From positions 1-21,100 of the forward strand of contig JBGPOP010000054.1 in the NCBI GenBank assembly GCA_041488095.1: DNA of 21,100 nt. Reading direction: 5' to 3'. This document shows positions 8,085 through 16,855 of the stretch, piece after piece; position 1 is the first letter of the stretch, and each line of letters starts with the position of its first letter. This DNA is from DASYPQ01 sp041488095 (GTDB lineage Bacteria; Planctomycetota; UBA1135; GCA-002686595). The notes beneath the pieces were generated by a model, which saw only the letters and a program-made list of their open reading frames with translations, did not search any database and was not told the DNA's origin. Position numbers and translations under genes: made by a program.

Positions 8085-8543
8085 TATGGATGGATGGACC
8101 GGGACTCCCTGAGTCGCGGGTTGCTTCACGAAGCACCTCGTCCCTCGCTTCCGCCCCTTCGTCCTGACCTTCTTCGCGGCGAGCAGCTGCGCGATCGGCT
8201 TCTTGAGCACACCGGTGTGCGACACGTCGATTGTCTCGAGCGGAATGACCGCGATCTGGGATTTCTGAACCGACGCCAAGGTCGAAGGGGTCGGGCTCAT
8301 GGCCGGGAAGAAGCTCTAGACCAGGGTCCACAAGCCCGGAACGAAGCACCCCGTGGGGTAGGAGGGACTGGAGGCGGGGGTGGGAGATCTCGCCATCAGT
8401 TTTTCCTCTTGCTGACGGAACGAATTGCCGACAGAAGCCCCGGACCGTTGCCTCGGCGCTGTCTGTTCGGCCTCGACGAGACTCGGAGCCCGACGCCGCT
8501 CCGGCATTGGGGAGAGTGGCTCAACCCCGGAACCATCGCGAAA
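8085..8543. other. Region without an intact gene between two plus-strand genes
   Basis: No convincing intact coding sequence in 459 bp. A plus frame is open here, continuous with the 8544 gene, but its translation is arginine-rich and unlike protein. The minus strand holds a 58-codon protein-like stretch (8127-8300, listed separately). Also visible are an inverted repeat ACCC/GGGT around 8348-8359, the palindrome GAGATCTC at 8384-8391, and a T-run at 8401-8404 that may relate to the end of the propeller transcript or the start of the next one. Confidence 0.5.
8127..8300 (-). pseudogene. Possible decayed winged-helix small gene
   Basis: From ATG 8300 the minus strand encodes about 58 protein-like residues with good GC-ending codons. 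The stretch includes SQIAVIPLETIDVSHTGVL and then AKKVRTKGRKRGTRCFV. The end resembles the wing of winged-helix DNA-binding proteins, commonly (K/R)G.KRGTRYF. After codon 58 the natural stop is missing: the frame runs on into the reverse complement of the propeller gene with shadow-like composition. A stop (TGA) sits one base out of frame at exactly this point, so a frameshift or lost stop is plausible. No Shine-Dalgarno is evident. It could instead be a chance open frame; confidence is low. Confidence 0.3.
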
Positions 8544-8954
8544 ATGCCCGCACCCTCGAACCTGCCTCTCGGCCTCCTCGACATGCTGGTCGAGGAGGGG
8601 CTGACTTCGCCCTCGACCGTAGCGAAGATCCGAATCAAGGCCAAAGAGGCTTGGGTTCCGATCGGGAAGATCCTGAGGCAGCGCGGCCACCTCACGATGA
8701 TCCAGTTGATGCGCATCCTGGAGCTGCAGACCTCCGAACCTCACCTGCGTCTGGGAGAGCTCGCCGTGCGCGAGGGATTCTGCACGGAGGAAGACATCCT
8801 CGAAGCCTTGCGGCTCCAGCGTGAGGCAAGCCCTCATGCTCTGGAACTGCTCCTCTCCGAGGTGCAGTGCGACCAGAAGCAACTGTGCAGAGTGCTGATC
8901 CGCTACATCCGCCAGCTGGAATCTCGGGCCGGAGACCAGCCGGTTCAGATCTGA
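8544..8954 (+). CDS. Stand-alone MshEN/GspE N-terminal-like domain protein
   Basis: 136 residues, with no signal peptide or membrane segment. It contains repeated helical motifs of the type found at the N-terminus of type II secretion/type IV pilus ATPases (GspE/PilB/MshE): LLDMLVEEGLTSPSTVAKI, IGKILRQRGHLTMIQLMRIL, then LRLGELAVREGFCTEEDIL. No ATPase domain follows. In MshE-type proteins this module binds c-di-GMP or contacts the inner-membrane platform; here a regulatory or adaptor role is only inferred. The start at 8544 is chosen because upstream in-frame sequence has shadow-like composition; a longer form from 8094 is open but unlikely. It converges with the YVTN gene at 9000, with 45 bp between stops. 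Confidence 0.7.
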   Translation: MPAPSNLPLGLLDMLVEEGLTSPSTVAKIRIKAKEAWVPIGKILRQRGHLTMIQLMRILELQTSEPHLRLGELAVREGFCTEEDILEALRLQREASPHALELLLSEVQCDQKQLCRVLIRYIRQLESRAGDQPVQI

Positions 8955-8973
8955 GGAAGCCTCACAGTCCGCC

Positions 8974-8992
8974 GTTCCAGCTCGCGCTGGAC
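8974..8992. terminator. Bidirectional hairpin between convergent genes
   Basis: TCCAGC (8976-8981) and GCTGGA (8986-8991) form a six-pair stem with a four-base TCGC loop, extendable by G8974-C8992 across a bulge. It sits midway between the convergent stops at 8954 and 9000. There is no T-tract on either side, so terminator function is inferred from position. Confidence 0.4.
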
Positions 8993-8999
8993 GATCCTC

Positions 9000-10100
9000 T
9001 CACTTGCCCACGACGAGGATCGTGAAGCTGCCCGGAACCATGTTGGGTCGCCGGCGCCTGGCTCCGTCCTTGGGTGCATCCTTCGATTCCTCCGCGGCTT
9101 CGAACTTCGCCGCGCCGAGGTAGACGTTGTGCGTCTTGGGATCCAGGGCCATGGTCTTCGCACCGCGCTGGGTGGTCACGTTCTCCAGGACCTTGAAGGT
9201 GGATGGATCGTCCTCGTGGACGATCGTCAGAGTGCCCTCGCCGTTGGAGCTGTAGGCGCAAGACGTCGACGGATCGAAAGCGGTGGCATCGACACCCTGG
9301 CCGATCGCCGGCGTCGCGAGAACCTTCCCGGTTTCGTAATCCACGACCACCATCATCTTGTTGTGGCAGCCGCTGAACAGGCGGTGGTTCTTCGTGTCGA
9401 TGGCCAGACCCGAAGGCTCCTCACCCGGAGCCAGGGGCCAACGTGCCGTGACCTTCAGCGTCTTGGAATCGAAGGCGACGATCTCGCTCTTGTCCTCCAG
9501 GTTGACGAAGACGTGTCCGGCTCCATCGGCCGCCGCGAACTCGGGCTTGCCCCCGAGCTCGACCGTGCCGGCTGCCGTTCCGGCCGCAGCGTCGATCGCC
9601 GTCGCATCGTTGCTCCGGCCGTTGAATGTGAAAACCCGCTTGCTCGCGGCATCGTAGATGATCGCGTCGGGTCCCTCGCCGGTCTTGACGGTCCCGATCG
9701 TCTTGAGCGTCTTCAGGTCGAAGATCGTCGCCGAGGCAGCCTTGCCGTTGCTCGTGAAGCCGCGTCCGAGGTCGGCTGCCACCGCGATGCCGTGCACGCC
9801 AGCGGTGTCCGGGATGTCGCCGACCACCTTGCCCGTGTCCGCGTCGATCACCATCACGTGGGTGGAACGAGAGACGTAGAGCCGACGGCTCTCGGGGTCG
9901 AGGGTGAGGTAGTCCCAGGATCCTTCACCGCCGACCTCGTACGTGTGCAGAACGTGATTGGAGATCACCGCGGGTTTGGCTGCTCGAGGTGCAGGAGCGG
10001 CTCCCTGGGATGGAACGGGAGAGGTCTTGCAGAAAGCCAGGACGAGGGCGATCGAGCCGAGCCTCATGAACGGGATCGTGTGCAGCGGTTGGGTGTCCAT
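9000..10100 (-). CDS. Secreted YVTN-family beta-propeller protein
   Basis: 366 residues from ATG 10100. ATG 10067 (MRLGSIALVLAFC...) is an alternative that places the signal peptide at the very N-terminus and gives 355 residues. The mature part repeats the YVTN/YncE pattern: a strand with RLYVSRSTHVMVIDADTGKVVG, then units with LKTLKTIGTVKTG, SKRVFTFNGRSNDATAID, and HNVYLGAAKF near the end. The C-terminus, PGSFTILVVGK, is typical of this family. Such proteins are exported propellers of mostly unknown ligand; in some bacteria they sit near metal or redox systems, which I do not see here. The start lies 104 bp downstream of the M16 peptidase stop, so co-transcription is possible. Confidence 0.85.
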   Translation of the reverse strand: MDTQPLHTIPFMRLGSIALVLAFCKTSPVPSQGAAPAPRAAKPAVISNHVLHTYEVGGEGSWDYLTLDPESRRLYVSRSTHVMVIDADTGKVVGDIPDTAGVHGIAVAADLGRGFTSNGKAASATIFDLKTLKTIGTVKTGEGPDAIIYDAASKRVFTFNGRSNDATAIDAAAGTAAGTVELGGKPEFAAADGAGHVFVNLEDKSEIVAFDSKTLKVTARWPLAPGEEPSGLAIDTKNHRLFSGCHNKMMVVVDYETGKVLATPAIGQGVDATAFDPSTSCAYSSNGEGTLTIVHEDDPSTFKVLENVTTQRGAKTMALDPKTHNVYLGAAKFEAAEESKDAPKDGARRRRPNMVPGSFTILVVGK

Positions 10101-10204
10101 GCCCGCTACGCTAGTCGCATGCAGGCCTTGAAGACAACGGATCTCCGCACTTGAACACTGCCGTAACGCGGGATCGGGAGTTCGAGCAGAGACTACGGAG
10201 AATC

Positions 10205-13090
10205 TCAGCCCCCAGGCGTGATCGGCTTCCCGTCGACGTCGAGCTCGATCAGCTCGCCGTACCCCAGCTCGGCCAGCCCCTTGGCGATCTTCTTCTTGTC
10301 GCCGACCACGAGCAGCACCATCGCGTCGGGATGGAGGTACTCCTGCGCCATGCGCTTCATGTCGTCCAGCGTGAATCCCGCCAGCTGCTTCAGCCGCCGC
10401 TCGGCGTAGTCGTCCGCCCACCCATACTTGCTGATGTTCTCGAGCATGCCGGCGAGCTCGCGCGTCGACTCGTACTGGCGCGTCGCGCTCTGCGAGATCG
10501 AGTCCTTGGTGAAGTCCAGCTCCTTCTCGCTGAGGCCATCCCGTATCTTGACGAGCTCCTTCATGAACTCGACCACCGACTCCTTGGTCACGTCGGTCTT
10601 CACTGCGGCGCTCGCGGTGAACGGTCCCGGGATGAGCCCGCCGTCGACGCCCGTGCGCGCACCGTAGGTGTAGCCCTTGTCCTCGCGCAGGTTCAGGTTG
10701 ACCCGGCTCGAGAACACCCCGCCGAGCGGGTAGTTCAGCACGCTCAGCGGATAGAAGTCGGGATCCGTCGAGGGGATCGACACGTGCCCGATGCGCAGCT
10801 CCGATTGCGCCGCCCCGGGCTTGTCGACCAGGTAGATCCTCGTGCTCGCGATCGGAAGGACAGCCGGGACCTCGAGCTTCTTCGCCGTGGCGCCCGGCTT
10901 CCAGCTGCCCGTGATCGGGGCGAGGAGCTTCTGCACGTCCTTCGCCTCGCGGCTGCCGACGTACGTCAGGCGCGCGCCCGACGGCACGCCGTGCTCGCGC
11001 CAGAAGTTCTTGACGTCGTCGAGGGTCATCTTCTCGACCGTCGGGCGCGTGCCCTCGGTCGGCATCCCGGCCACGGAGTCGCCCCACAGGAGCCGCCGAT
11101 ACGCGTCGCTCGCGATCACGCGGATCTGGTCGGCGCGCGTGTCGAGCGCGACCAGCCGATCGCTCCGGATGCGCCTGAAGTCCTCCTCGGAGAAGCGCGG
11201 GTGGAGGATCACCTCGCCCAGCAGCGCGACGGCCTTGTCGAGGTGCTTGTCGAGGCAGGAGAGGGTGAACGTGATCTCCTCCTCGTTCGCCGACGCGTTC
11301 AACGTGGCGCCCAGGCGGTCGAGCTCCTCGGTGAAGCCCGTCGCCGTGAGCGAGCGCGTGCCCTGCTGCAGGAGATCGGCGGTCATCGAGGACAGGCCCA
11401 GCGTCTGCATCGTCTCGTGCAGCCGTCCGGCCGGGACGGAGAGCGAGAGCGTCGTGATCGGGAGCTCGCTGTAGTGCGTGCCCACCGCGCGAATGCCGCC
11501 CTCGAGATCCCCGTGCCACACCGCCGGGGCGTGGAACGTGATCGCCGCGCCGGCGCCGGGCTTCCTGGCTCGGTCGACGCTCGGGGCCGGGCCGGGCACG
11601 GCCTGGACGGATGAGGCGGCGATCTTCCCTCCGCGCGGATCCTTCCAGGCGGCCTCGACGGCGGAGGCGAGGCTCTTCGCGTCGGTCGTGGAGCCCGATG
11701 CGGCCAGCTCCTTCTTGCCATCCGGAACGACCGAGAGGACGACGGCCGGCTTCCCGAGCACGTACTGCTTGAGCACGCGGTTGACATCGTCCGGGCTCAC
11801 GGCCAGGTGGCGCCGGATGTCCTCGTCGAGGTATCCCGGGTCCTTCACGAAGGTGTTGTAGTCGGCCAGCGTGGCCGTGCGCTGCTGGACCGTCTCCTGC
11901 CTGCGCACCATGCTCGCCTCGTAGCGGCTCTTCACGCGCTCGAGCTGCCCGGGATCGACGCCGTCCTTCGACAGCTTCTCGAGCAGCTCCGTGGTCTTCT
12001 TCTCGAGCGTGTCGAGGCTGACCCCCGGGTCCGGCCGCAGCGTGATCGAGAACCCGCCCGCGAGCTCCCGCGCCTCGTTGTTCGCCCTGACCAGGCTGGC
12101 GAGCTGCTCGTCGATCATCAGCGCCTTGTTCAGGACCGCCGACTTGTTCGCGGCCAGCACGCTCGCCAGGAAGTCGAGCGCGGGCTCGTCGGACGCCTGG
12201 GCCGGGACCGCCGGCCAGGTGAGGCTGAGCTCCGGCAGCTTGACCTTGTCCTCCATGACCAGGCGCTTCGTCGCGGACAGGCTCGTCGCCCGCGGCGTCG
12301 GCGTCGCGACGGCCGGGCCCCGCGGGATCGACCCGAAGTACTTCCGGACCAGGGCCACCACCTCGTCGGTCTTCACGTCGCCGCCGATCGCCAGCGTGGC
12401 GTTGTTGGGGCCGTACCAGCGTTGGAAGAAACCCTTGACGTCGTCCAGGCTCGCCGCGGTCAGGTCCTCCTGCGAGCCGATCGTGAGCCAGCTGTAGGGG
12501 TGGTCCGGCGGAAAGAGCGCGGCCTGGATCACGCCTTCGGCCTGACCGTAGGGCCGGTTCTCGTAGCTCTGCCGGCGCTCGTTCTTCACGACCTCGCGTT
12601 GGTTGTCGAGCTTGGCCTGCGTCATGGCGGGGAGGAGGAAGCCCATGCGGTCGGACTCGAGCCACAGCGCCAGCTCGAGCTGGTTGGCGGGCATCACCTC
12701 GAAGTAGTTCGTGCGGTCCGTCGTGGTCGATCCGTTGAGCGTGCCTCCGGCCTCCTGCACCAGCTTGAAGTGCTGGTCGTCGCCGATGTGCTCGGATCCC
12801 TGGAACAGCATGTGCTCGAACAGGTGCGCGAAGCCCGAGCGCCCGTGCACCTCGCGCGCGCTCCCGACGTGGTAGTAGACATACACGGCCACCACCGGAT
12901 CGGAGTGGTCCTCGTGCACGACGAGCTCGAGCCCGTTGTCGAGCACGAACTTCTTGAACGGGATCGACGCCGACGAAGCCCGCGCCGCCGCTCCTTGCGC
13001 CGGCGTGCCTTTCTCCGTGACGGAGGCGGACTCGCGGTTGTTCATGGAAGAGCAGGAGGCGAGCAGCACGAGCGAGAGCATGGAGCGCAT
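10205..13090 (-). CDS. M16 (pitrilysin-family) zinc peptidase, predicted lipoprotein
   Basis: 961 residues, the normal size for a two-half M16 protein in one chain. The N-terminus MRSMLSLVLLASCSS carries a lipobox (LASC, Cys13), so the protein should be lipid-anchored. The first half has the inverted zinc motif HLFEH at 89-93 with the third ligand Glu171 in VVKNERR, the expected 78 residues later. The second half (about 540-961) has the M16 fold but no zinc motif, as usual, and keeps the substrate-binding pattern LREDKGYTYGARTG. It probably degrades or trims peptides in the periplasm or at the outer membrane. ATG 13090 gives the lipoprotein signal; 13081 (MLSLV) is possible. The open frame extends to 13261 but without a credible signal. 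A 131-bp gap separates it from the HEAT-repeat gene. Confidence 0.93.
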   Translation of the reverse strand: MRSMLSLVLLASCSSMNNRESASVTEKGTPAQGAAARASSASIPFKKFVLDNGLELVVHEDHSDPVVAVYVYYHVGSAREVHGRSGFAHLFEHMLFQGSEHIGDDQHFKLVQEAGGTLNGSTTTDRTNYFEVMPANQLELALWLESDRMGFLLPAMTQAKLDNQREVVKNERRQSYENRPYGQAEGVIQAALFPPDHPYSWLTIGSQEDLTAASLDDVKGFFQRWYGPNNATLAIGGDVKTDEVVALVRKYFGSIPRGPAVATPTPRATSLSATKRLVMEDKVKLPELSLTWPAVPAQASDEPALDFLASVLAANKSAVLNKALMIDEQLASLVRANNEARELAGGFSITLRPDPGVSLDTLEKKTTELLEKLSKDGVDPGQLERVKSRYEASMVRRQETVQQRTATLADYNTFVKDPGYLDEDIRRHLAVSPDDVNRVLKQYVLGKPAVVLSVVPDGKKELAASGSTTDAKSLASAVEAAWKDPRGGKIAASSVQAVPGPAPSVDRARKPGAGAAITFHAPAVWHGDLEGGIRAVGTHYSELPITTLSLSVPAGRLHETMQTLGLSSMTADLLQQGTRSLTATGFTEELDRLGATLNASANEEEITFTLSCLDKHLDKAVALLGEVILHPRFSEEDFRRIRSDRLVALDTRADQIRVIASDAYRRLLWGDSVAGMPTEGTRPTVEKMTLDDVKNFWREHGVPSGARLTYVGSREAKDVQKLLAPITGSWKPGATAKKLEVPAVLPIASTRIYLVDKPGAAQSELRIGHVSIPSTDPDFYPLSVLNYPLGGVFSSRVNLNLREDKGYTYGARTGVDGGLIPGPFTASAAVKTDVTKESVVEFMKELVKIRDGLSEKELDFTKDSISQSATRQYESTRELAGMLENISKYGWADDYAERRLKQLAGFTLDDMKRMAQEYLHPDAMVLLVVGDKKKIAKGLAELGYGELIELDVDGKPITPGG

Positions 13091-13221
13091 GGTCGAAGCC
13101 CTGGATGGGGAGAGGGGAGGCTCGCCGGCTCGGGCGAGCTGTGGGAATGCCAGCAGGATACCGCCCGGAGCCGGCTCGTGGAGCAGTCCACGGGGATTTC
13201 GTGGGGTGGGCGGGAGGCGTG

Positions 13222-14727
13222 CTATTGGCGCGCGACTTCGACCGGCAGCACGCTCGACCACACGGCGTACTCGCCCGGCAGGTCGAGGCCGGTCAGCGCG
13301 TGCAGCGCCGATCGCACCGGAGCGCGGCGTGAATCATCGAGGGTCAGCGCCTGCACGAGCCAGGGGATCGCCAGGCTCGATCCGATGCGCTCCAGCGCGT
13401 TCACGGCGGACAGCGCGACCGCGAGATCGCCGGCGGTCGCCAGAGGTCCGATGGCCTGCGCGATGTCGTGCTTGAAGAACGGTCGCTGCATCAGGGCGCT
13501 GATCGCGTCGAAGACCTGGCCGGAGTCCTCGGAATGCAGGTCCGAGAGCAGGCTCGGCGCATCTTCCCTCCACCAGGTCTCCTCGAGGTCGCGCCACGCG
13601 AGCCACGCTTGCGGGTTGTGGCCCAGGTCGGCCCGGGTCATGATCTTGAGGCTCCACAGCGCGGCGGCGGCGACGGTGCGGTCGCCTGTGTTCACACGCT
13701 TCGCCAGAGCTTCGAACGAGGCCCGGTCGCCCAGCTTCCCGAGAACGACGGCGGCCGAGCGCTGGACTTGGATGGTTGGATGATCGAGCAGGGGTCGGAT
13801 GCTGCCGAGCGCAGTCTCCGAAAGCGAGATGCCGCTCCCCTCGGTGACCTGGCCGAGCTCCTCGATGACCAGCGGGTCGAGCTCGCTCGAGCGACCCAGG
13901 AACCAGACCAGGCTCTCCGCACTCTGGCGATTTCGCGTGCGACCCAGGCTGCGGATCAGAAGCGGCCACAGGCTGGCCGGTGCCGTGCGCTGCAGATTCG
14001 CCAGCTTCCCGTAGGTCTTCGGGTCCGACTTCAGACAAGCGGTGACCGCATCCTCGAGGGTGCCCTGCACGTAGCTGCGCATAAGGTGGATCGGCTCGAT
14101 GCCCGAGACCACTTCGATCAGCACGTCGAAGGCCTGCGCGCTCCCCATCTTGCCGAGCAGGTTCGCCACGACGAGCCGCGTATCGAGATTCGCCTGGCCC
14201 GATCCCTTTTCGCGCAGCACCGGCAGGACGTCGGAGGCGCGGAAGCGGCGCAGGCTCTCCATCAGGATCTGCTGCTGGTGCTCGATCGCGACCGCGTGCG
14301 CGGACCCATCGGGTTCGCCGGCCACGAACTCCGGGTCGTCGATCTCGCCGCACAGGATCCCGACGACCACCGGAATGGCGCTCGGCCCGAGCTGCACGAT
14401 GCGGCGCGTCATCGCCTCGAGGTCGCGCTTGGACCCGCCGGCGGTCGGAGTCCGAGCGCTTTCGAGCGCGCGTCCGGAGTCCACCGGCTGGGCCGATCCC
14501 GGCGACGGCTCCGACGGGATGACCTCCGAGCCGCCGGTTCGTGAAGCAGGCTGCGACGCGAGGTCGACCGTGCGAGCGGCGGGCGCAGGTGACCTGGTCT
14601 TGTGACTCCTCCGCACGACGATCGCCACGACCGCCAGCGAGGCCATCAGCGCGGCGATCGCCGCGATGGGGCCGTTACGAACCTGGCCCGACCGGCGGAG
14701 CGACGAGTGATGCGCCAGGACCTGCAT
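13222..14727 (-). CDS. Membrane-anchored HEAT-repeat protein
   Basis: 501 residues. One N-terminal transmembrane segment spans about residues 20-38, followed by a low-complexity Pro/Ser/Ala linker (about 45-100). From about 105 onward the chain is made of paired helices of HEAT/PBS-lyase type, for example LDTRLVVANLLGKMGSAQAF, VQRSAAVVLGKLGDRASF and VNALERIGSSLAIPWLVQAL. The motif LGHNPQAWLAWRDLEETWW near 380 is a recurring end-cap in such proteins. HEAT solenoids mediate protein contacts, so it may be a periplasmic scaffold for the pilus proteins encoded upstream. The start is nine bases after the PilX-like stop and has no obvious ribosome-binding site, suggesting translational coupling in one operon. 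No enzymatic residues are recognised. Confidence 0.85.
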   Translation of the reverse strand: MQVLAHHSSLRRSGQVRNGPIAAIAALMASLAVVAIVVRRSHKTRSPAPAARTVDLASQPASRTGGSEVIPSEPSPGSAQPVDSGRALESARTPTAGGSKRDLEAMTRRIVQLGPSAIPVVVGILCGEIDDPEFVAGEPDGSAHAVAIEHQQQILMESLRRFRASDVLPVLREKGSGQANLDTRLVVANLLGKMGSAQAFDVLIEVVSGIEPIHLMRSYVQGTLEDAVTACLKSDPKTYGKLANLQRTAPASLWPLLIRSLGRTRNRQSAESLVWFLGRSSELDPLVIEELGQVTEGSGISLSETALGSIRPLLDHPTIQVQRSAAVVLGKLGDRASFEALAKRVNTGDRTVAAAALWSLKIMTRADLGHNPQAWLAWRDLEETWWREDAPSLLSDLHSEDSGQVFDAISALMQRPFFKHDIAQAIGPLATAGDLAVALSAVNALERIGSSLAIPWLVQALTLDDSRRAPVRSALHALTGLDLPGEYAVWSSVLPVEVARQ

Positions 14728-14736
14728 CGGCCGCGT

Positions 14737-16164
14737 TCAGAGCCGAGCCACTTCGTGCCAGGAGGCCATCACCCAGTTGCTGCCGTTCTTGCCCATCGAC
14801 GGCAAGCCGGGCAACGTGATGGCGCCGTCGAGGACGCGAGCGTCGAAGTTGACGGTCAGCTTCGAGTGCTGCGTGCCGAAGTCGCGGTTGATCTTCACCT
14901 GATTGCCGGCGGTCATGTTGCCGTTGACCGTCACCTTGGCCGAGCCGCTGGCCGACAGGTTGGTGTCGAGGAAGTCGTTCTCCGCGTACATGAAGCTGTC
15001 CATCTCCTCCAGGGTGCCGAAGACCGGGTCGCCGAAGTAGATGTTGCCGCTGTCCTTCTGCTTGGAGTCCTTGATGGCGATCATCGCCAATCCATCCTTG
15101 GCCGGGTCCTGGTAGAGGATGTTGTCCGAGATGTAGATGTTGCCCTTGACCACGATCGTCACGCGGATGTCCTCGGGGCCGGAGTTCACGAGGGCGAAGG
15201 AGTAGATGTTCAGATTGTGGATCCAGAGGTTCCCGTCGATGTAGTAGACGAGGTTCGAGCCGTTGGTTCCCGTCTTGCCGCCGACACCGGACAGCGTGAT
15301 CGGGGTCGCGTTGGTCCACGTGACCTTCGAGCTGGAGTTGACCTTCTCGTACGGGTCCTCGAGGAAGTAGTCGTCCTTCGCGGTCTTGGAGGTATTGGCC
15401 GCGCGATCGCTGGGGTTCTTGCGGAAGATGTGGGCCGGGCTGGTTTCGGGAAGCTGCCAGGCACTTCCGCCCAGCGAGGGCGAGCTCTTGTACGTTGCTT
15501 TGGCGAACAGGGCCGCGACGTCGACGTCGTGGTTGGTCTCGTAGTGCATCCCCGCGATGTCCGGGATGGGCAGGCTCGCGCCCTCGGTGCCGGTGCCGCC
15601 GGAGATGGTTCCGGAAGCCTTGATCTCGCCCTTGATCGCGGCGTTGCCCGAGATCACGACGTCGCCGCCGCTGTAGATGTTCCCCGTGATCGCGTCGGCC
15701 TGCACGCCCTTGCCGCCGAGCTTCATGTCGTACAGCGGATCGCCGCTGGAGTTGCCGGCGAAGAGCGCGCTGGCGTACACGCCTGGGTCGTTGAGCTGCA
15801 TGACCGCCTCGATGCCGCGCGCGTGCCCGTTGCGTTCGCCGTAGGCCGTCACCGTCGTGGTCTTGTCGCCGTTGTCGACCACCGTGCACCAGTAGCCGCC
15901 GTTCGAGAACGCCACCGGATCGGCCTGCGTTCCGACGTTGGCCGGCGCGCCGGCGATGACCTTGGCGATGCCGTCCGACAGCCCCGCCTCGGCCAGATAC
16001 AAGAGCCGGCTGTTTTCGACCGACGTGACGTGCTCGTTCTTGTAGGTGGTCGTGACCGCGAGGAGCGTCCCGGCCAGACCCGCCAGGATGACCGCCGCGA
16101 TGACGGCCATGAGCAGGGCTCCGCCCCGTTCGGATTCGTGCGAGTGGATGAGCGTGGTCTTCAT
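14737..16164 (-). CDS. PilX-like pilus/pseudopilus protein
   Basis: 475 residues. A short positively charged leader ends at SERG, followed by one hydrophobic helix (about 15-37, GALLMAVIAAVILAGLAG) and then YLAEAGLSDGIAKV. This is the layout of PilX/GspK-type minor pilins; as in PilX, the +5 glutamate of classical prepilins is absent. The large C-terminal part is beta-rich, with repeated GNIYSGGDVVISGNAAIKG and VVKGNIYISDNI motifs suggesting a solenoid-like surface domain. AGAGGA at 16170-16175 (read on the minus strand) is a good ribosome-binding site before ATG 16164. It lies 25 bp after the PilW-like stop and 9 bp before the HEAT gene. Expected in the inner membrane before assembly into a pilus or pseudopilus tip. 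Confidence 0.82.
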   Translation of the reverse strand: MKTTLIHSHESERGGALLMAVIAAVILAGLAGTLLAVTTTYKNEHVTSVENSRLLYLAEAGLSDGIAKVIAGAPANVGTQADPVAFSNGGYWCTVVDNGDKTTTVTAYGERNGHARGIEAVMQLNDPGVYASALFAGNSSGDPLYDMKLGGKGVQADAITGNIYSGGDVVISGNAAIKGEIKASGTISGGTGTEGASLPIPDIAGMHYETNHDVDVAALFAKATYKSSPSLGGSAWQLPETSPAHIFRKNPSDRAANTSKTAKDDYFLEDPYEKVNSSSKVTWTNATPITLSGVGGKTGTNGSNLVYYIDGNLWIHNLNIYSFALVNSGPEDIRVTIVVKGNIYISDNILYQDPAKDGLAMIAIKDSKQKDSGNIYFGDPVFGTLEEMDSFMYAENDFLDTNLSASGSAKVTVNGNMTAGNQVKINRDFGTQHSKLTVNFDARVLDGAITLPGLPSMGKNGSNWVMASWHEVARL

Positions 16165-16189
16165 GTTCGTTCCTCTGGAATAGACGGTG

Positions 16190-16855
16190 TCATCGGTTGT
16201 TTCGCATGTGCACCGCCGTCTGCACGGTGAAGTCGACTGGTCGCCCTTGCGGATCCAGGCGCTCGAGCGTCAGCCGGATCGTCAGCGTCCCGTTGCCGTC
16301 GTGTTCGAACGACAAGCCGCGTTCGTCGACGAGGCCGTTGCCGTTGTCGTCGGCGCCGTTGGGAGTCTCGCCCTCGGCGAACTCGCGCACCCATCCGCCG
16401 AGTCCGATGGTAGTCGCCGGAGTGGCCGTATCGGGCACGAGCACGACGCGGCGCTCGTCGATCCGGCCGTTGTGGTTGTCGTCGATGCCATTGTCGAGCT
16501 CGCCAGGCTCCAACGTGAGCCGGATCTGGCGCGTGGGCCCGAGGACGATCGCGCCTCCGGCCCAGCCCTCGCAGCGCCTGTAGCTGAGGGTGGAGGTGCC
16601 AAAGGGCGCCAGAGGATTCGGGTTGAGGGTGGTCCGGTCGACGTCGGCGAACTCGCTGGCGATGCGCTCGAGCAATCTGCGCGCCTGACCTTCGAGCACG
16701 GCGCTGGACATGCCCTGCCTGTAGGCCCCCGTGCTGCGAAGGACGGTTACGCCGAGGGCGTCGAGCAGGATCACCAGGATCAGCATGGAGATCAGGATCT
16801 CCACCAGGGTGGTGCCGCGGCGCGTCGAGCGGGGGGTGTGGAGGGCGAGCTTCAT
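16190..16855 (-). CDS. PilW-like prepilin with calcium-loop motifs
   Basis: 221 residues. Type III prepilin signal: RRG14|TTLVE with Glu19 at +5, then a hydrophobic helix to about residue 37. The downstream region (MSSAVLEGQARRLLERIASEFADVDR) fits PilW/GspJ-type minor pilins. Two acidic loops, IDDNHNGRIDE (124-134) and ADDNGNGLVDE (168-178), look like calcium-binding DxDxNG-type sites. The start ATG 16855 overlaps the PilV-like stop as ATGA. The frame is open further upstream, but only this Met gives the prepilin leader. Processing needs a prepilin peptidase not present in this window. Confidence 0.87.
   Translation of the reverse strand: MKLALHTPRSTRRGTTLVEILISMLILVILLDALGVTVLRSTGAYRQGMSSAVLEGQARRLLERIASEFADVDRTTLNPNPLAPFGTSTLSYRRCEGWAGGAIVLGPTRQIRLTLEPGELDNGIDDNHNGRIDERRVVLVPDTATPATTIGLGGWVREFAEGETPNGADDNGNGLVDERGLSFEHDGNGTLTIRLTLERLDPQGRPVDFTVQTAVHMRNNR

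Noticed and set aside
5931..8127. Very long minus-strand frame opposite the propeller gene
   Set aside because: Explained as a reverse-complement shadow of the 58-codon repeats; only the 8127-8300 part outside the propeller gene looks protein-like.
8094..8543. N-terminal extension of the MshEN-like protein
   Set aside because: Open in frame but with arginine-rich, low-information translation; the domain begins just after Met 8544.
9000..12665. One 1221-codon minus-strand protein joining the YVTN gene to upstream sequence
   Set aside because: Above 10100 the frame is an out-of-frame shadow of the M16 peptidase; the true YVTN start has a signal peptide.
11807..13783. 658-codon plus-strand frame across the M16/HEAT boundary
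   Set aside because: Shadow translation spanning two real genes and their gap; no motif.
14602..16230. 542-codon plus-strand frame opposite the PilX-like gene
   Set aside because: Valine/arginine/aspartate-rich antisense shadow, typical of high-GC DNA.
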